From Desulfobacteraceae bacterium (GTDB taxonomy: Bacteria; Desulfobacterota; Desulfobacteria; Desulfobacterales; JACKCP01): DNA of 64,000 bases. Made by a program: the position numbers and the translations under genes. This document shows, piece by piece, positions 63,597-64,000 of this stretch. The stretch covers positions 1 through 64,000 of the forward strand of contig JACKCP010000003.1 of assembly GCA_020633955.1 (NCBI GenBank). The letters run 5' to 3'. Below the pieces are notes generated by a model. The model was not told the origin of the DNA, made no database searches, and saw only the letters and a list, made by a program, of their open reading frames with translations. Each line of letters opens with the position of its first letter. Within the stretch, counting starts at the first letter, position 1.

Positions 63597-64000
63597 TTAT
63601 TTTTTAATCTGTTCTTTTCTTATCTGCATGTAGGCATTTCTTGCCGCTGTATATGGATCAAGAGCCGAATCTTTAAGAGTCTTGTAAAGATCCATTCTTG
63701 ATGGCATTGAATTAGTGGCTTCAGTTGCGTCCATTATAAGTTTTTCTCTTGAATTGAGATCATAGGCATAAAAAACTGGATTAATATAAAATTCTCCAAC
63801 CATTCCGGCGCTATCTCTTAGAGTTGAGGGTCCAAGAAATGGAATTACAAGGTATGGACCATTTCCAATTCCCCATTTTCCAAAAGTCTGTCCCAGATCT
63901 TCCTCCGGCGGGTTTAAAGGCTTAAAAACCTTTGCGGAATCAATAAAACCGAGAAAACCAAGAAAAGTATTAACAAAAAATCTGCCTGTTTCAGCTCCGG
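63597..64000 (-). CDS. mlaA: MlaA/VacJ family outer-membrane lipoprotein, 3' part (cut by window edge)
   Basis: The minus-strand frame is open from the right edge to a stop at 63597, so the N-terminus lies outside. It encodes TGRFFVNTFLGFLGFIDSAK, EEDLGQTFGKWGIGNGPYLV, IPFLGPSTLRDSAGM and then a tail ending AYMQIRKEQIKK. These are the hallmark MlaA segments. MlaA extracts phospholipids from the outer leaflet of the outer membrane in the Mla pathway. Its presence supports a Gram-negative envelope. Confidence 0.92.
   Translation of the reverse strand, partial: GAETGRFFVNTFLGFLGFIDSAKVFKPLNPPEEDLGQTFGKWGIGNGPYLVIPFLGPSTLRDSAGMVGEFYINPVFYAYDLNSREKLIMDATEATNSMPSRMDLYKTLKDSALDPYTAARNAYMQIRKEQIKK

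Overview
The window is a strongly AT-rich chromosomal segment. It is most consistent with a Desulfobacterota organism of the sulfate-reducer type (Desulfobacteraceae-like). This assignment is inferred from gene content: a complex I operon without NuoE/F/G, a tungsten-type aldehyde:ferredoxin oxidoreductase beside an iron alcohol dehydrogenase, futalosine-pathway menaquinone synthesis, separate glycyl-tRNA synthetase alpha and beta subunits, ihfA, and an MlaA lipoprotein that implies an outer membrane. No rRNA, tRNA, CRISPR array or intact insertion sequence was seen.

Region 1-7.4 kb is an accessory island with almost everything on the minus strand. It holds an MBL/beta-CASP nuclease, three minimal-nucleotidyltransferase modules (a DUF6036-like pair, a MntA/HepT pair and an HI0073/HI0074-like pair), two near-identical Rpn-family nuclease genes with RG-rich repeats, remnants of further Rpn-like genes and of a RAYT-type transposase, and a decayed colinear second copy of part of the island (about 5525-7060).

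Region 7.4-15.4 kb, minus strand, is housekeeping: a winged-helix/NTase-like regulator, then a tight operon def-fmt-rsmB-PASTA protein-rpe-aroQ-tetR-mqnB, preceded by ribF. Region 15.7-18.5 kb, plus strand, holds PhoH (PIN-ATPase) and an NfeD/SPFH membrane pair. Region 18.8-24.6 kb, minus strand, holds a cold-shock/DUF1294/DUF3465 fusion and a three-gene cluster of unknown role (a 790-residue unknown protein, phosphatidylserine decarboxylase and an Lgt-like membrane protein). Region 24.8-27.6 kb covers purine uptake and salvage (NCS2 permease, phosphoribosyltransferase), ihfA and a small unknown gene.

Region 27.9-41.8 kb, plus strand, is a long information-processing and envelope run: mfd, two SurA-like proteins, recO, a GHMP kinase, glyQ-glyS, a small conserved protein, a nucleoside phosphorylase, ligA and an acyl-ACP thioesterase, ended by a strong terminator. 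Region 42.1-47.6 kb holds a NifU-like protein, two TetR regulators, an SCP2-like protein, an iron alcohol dehydrogenase and an aldehyde:ferredoxin oxidoreductase. A 750-base gene-free stretch with repeats precedes a KamA-family radical SAM gene. Region 49.8-61.4 kb is nuoABCDHIJK followed by four antiporter-like membrane subunits. The end carries small genes, an HSL-type hydrolase and the 3' part of mlaA.

The best candidates for something undescribed are the Psd/Lgt-like/790-residue cluster, the modified complex I with an extra antiporter-like subunit and a 91-residue membrane protein, and two families of short dispersed structured repeats. The nucleotidyltransferase/HEPN island is more recognisable, but its layered duplication and decay is unusual.
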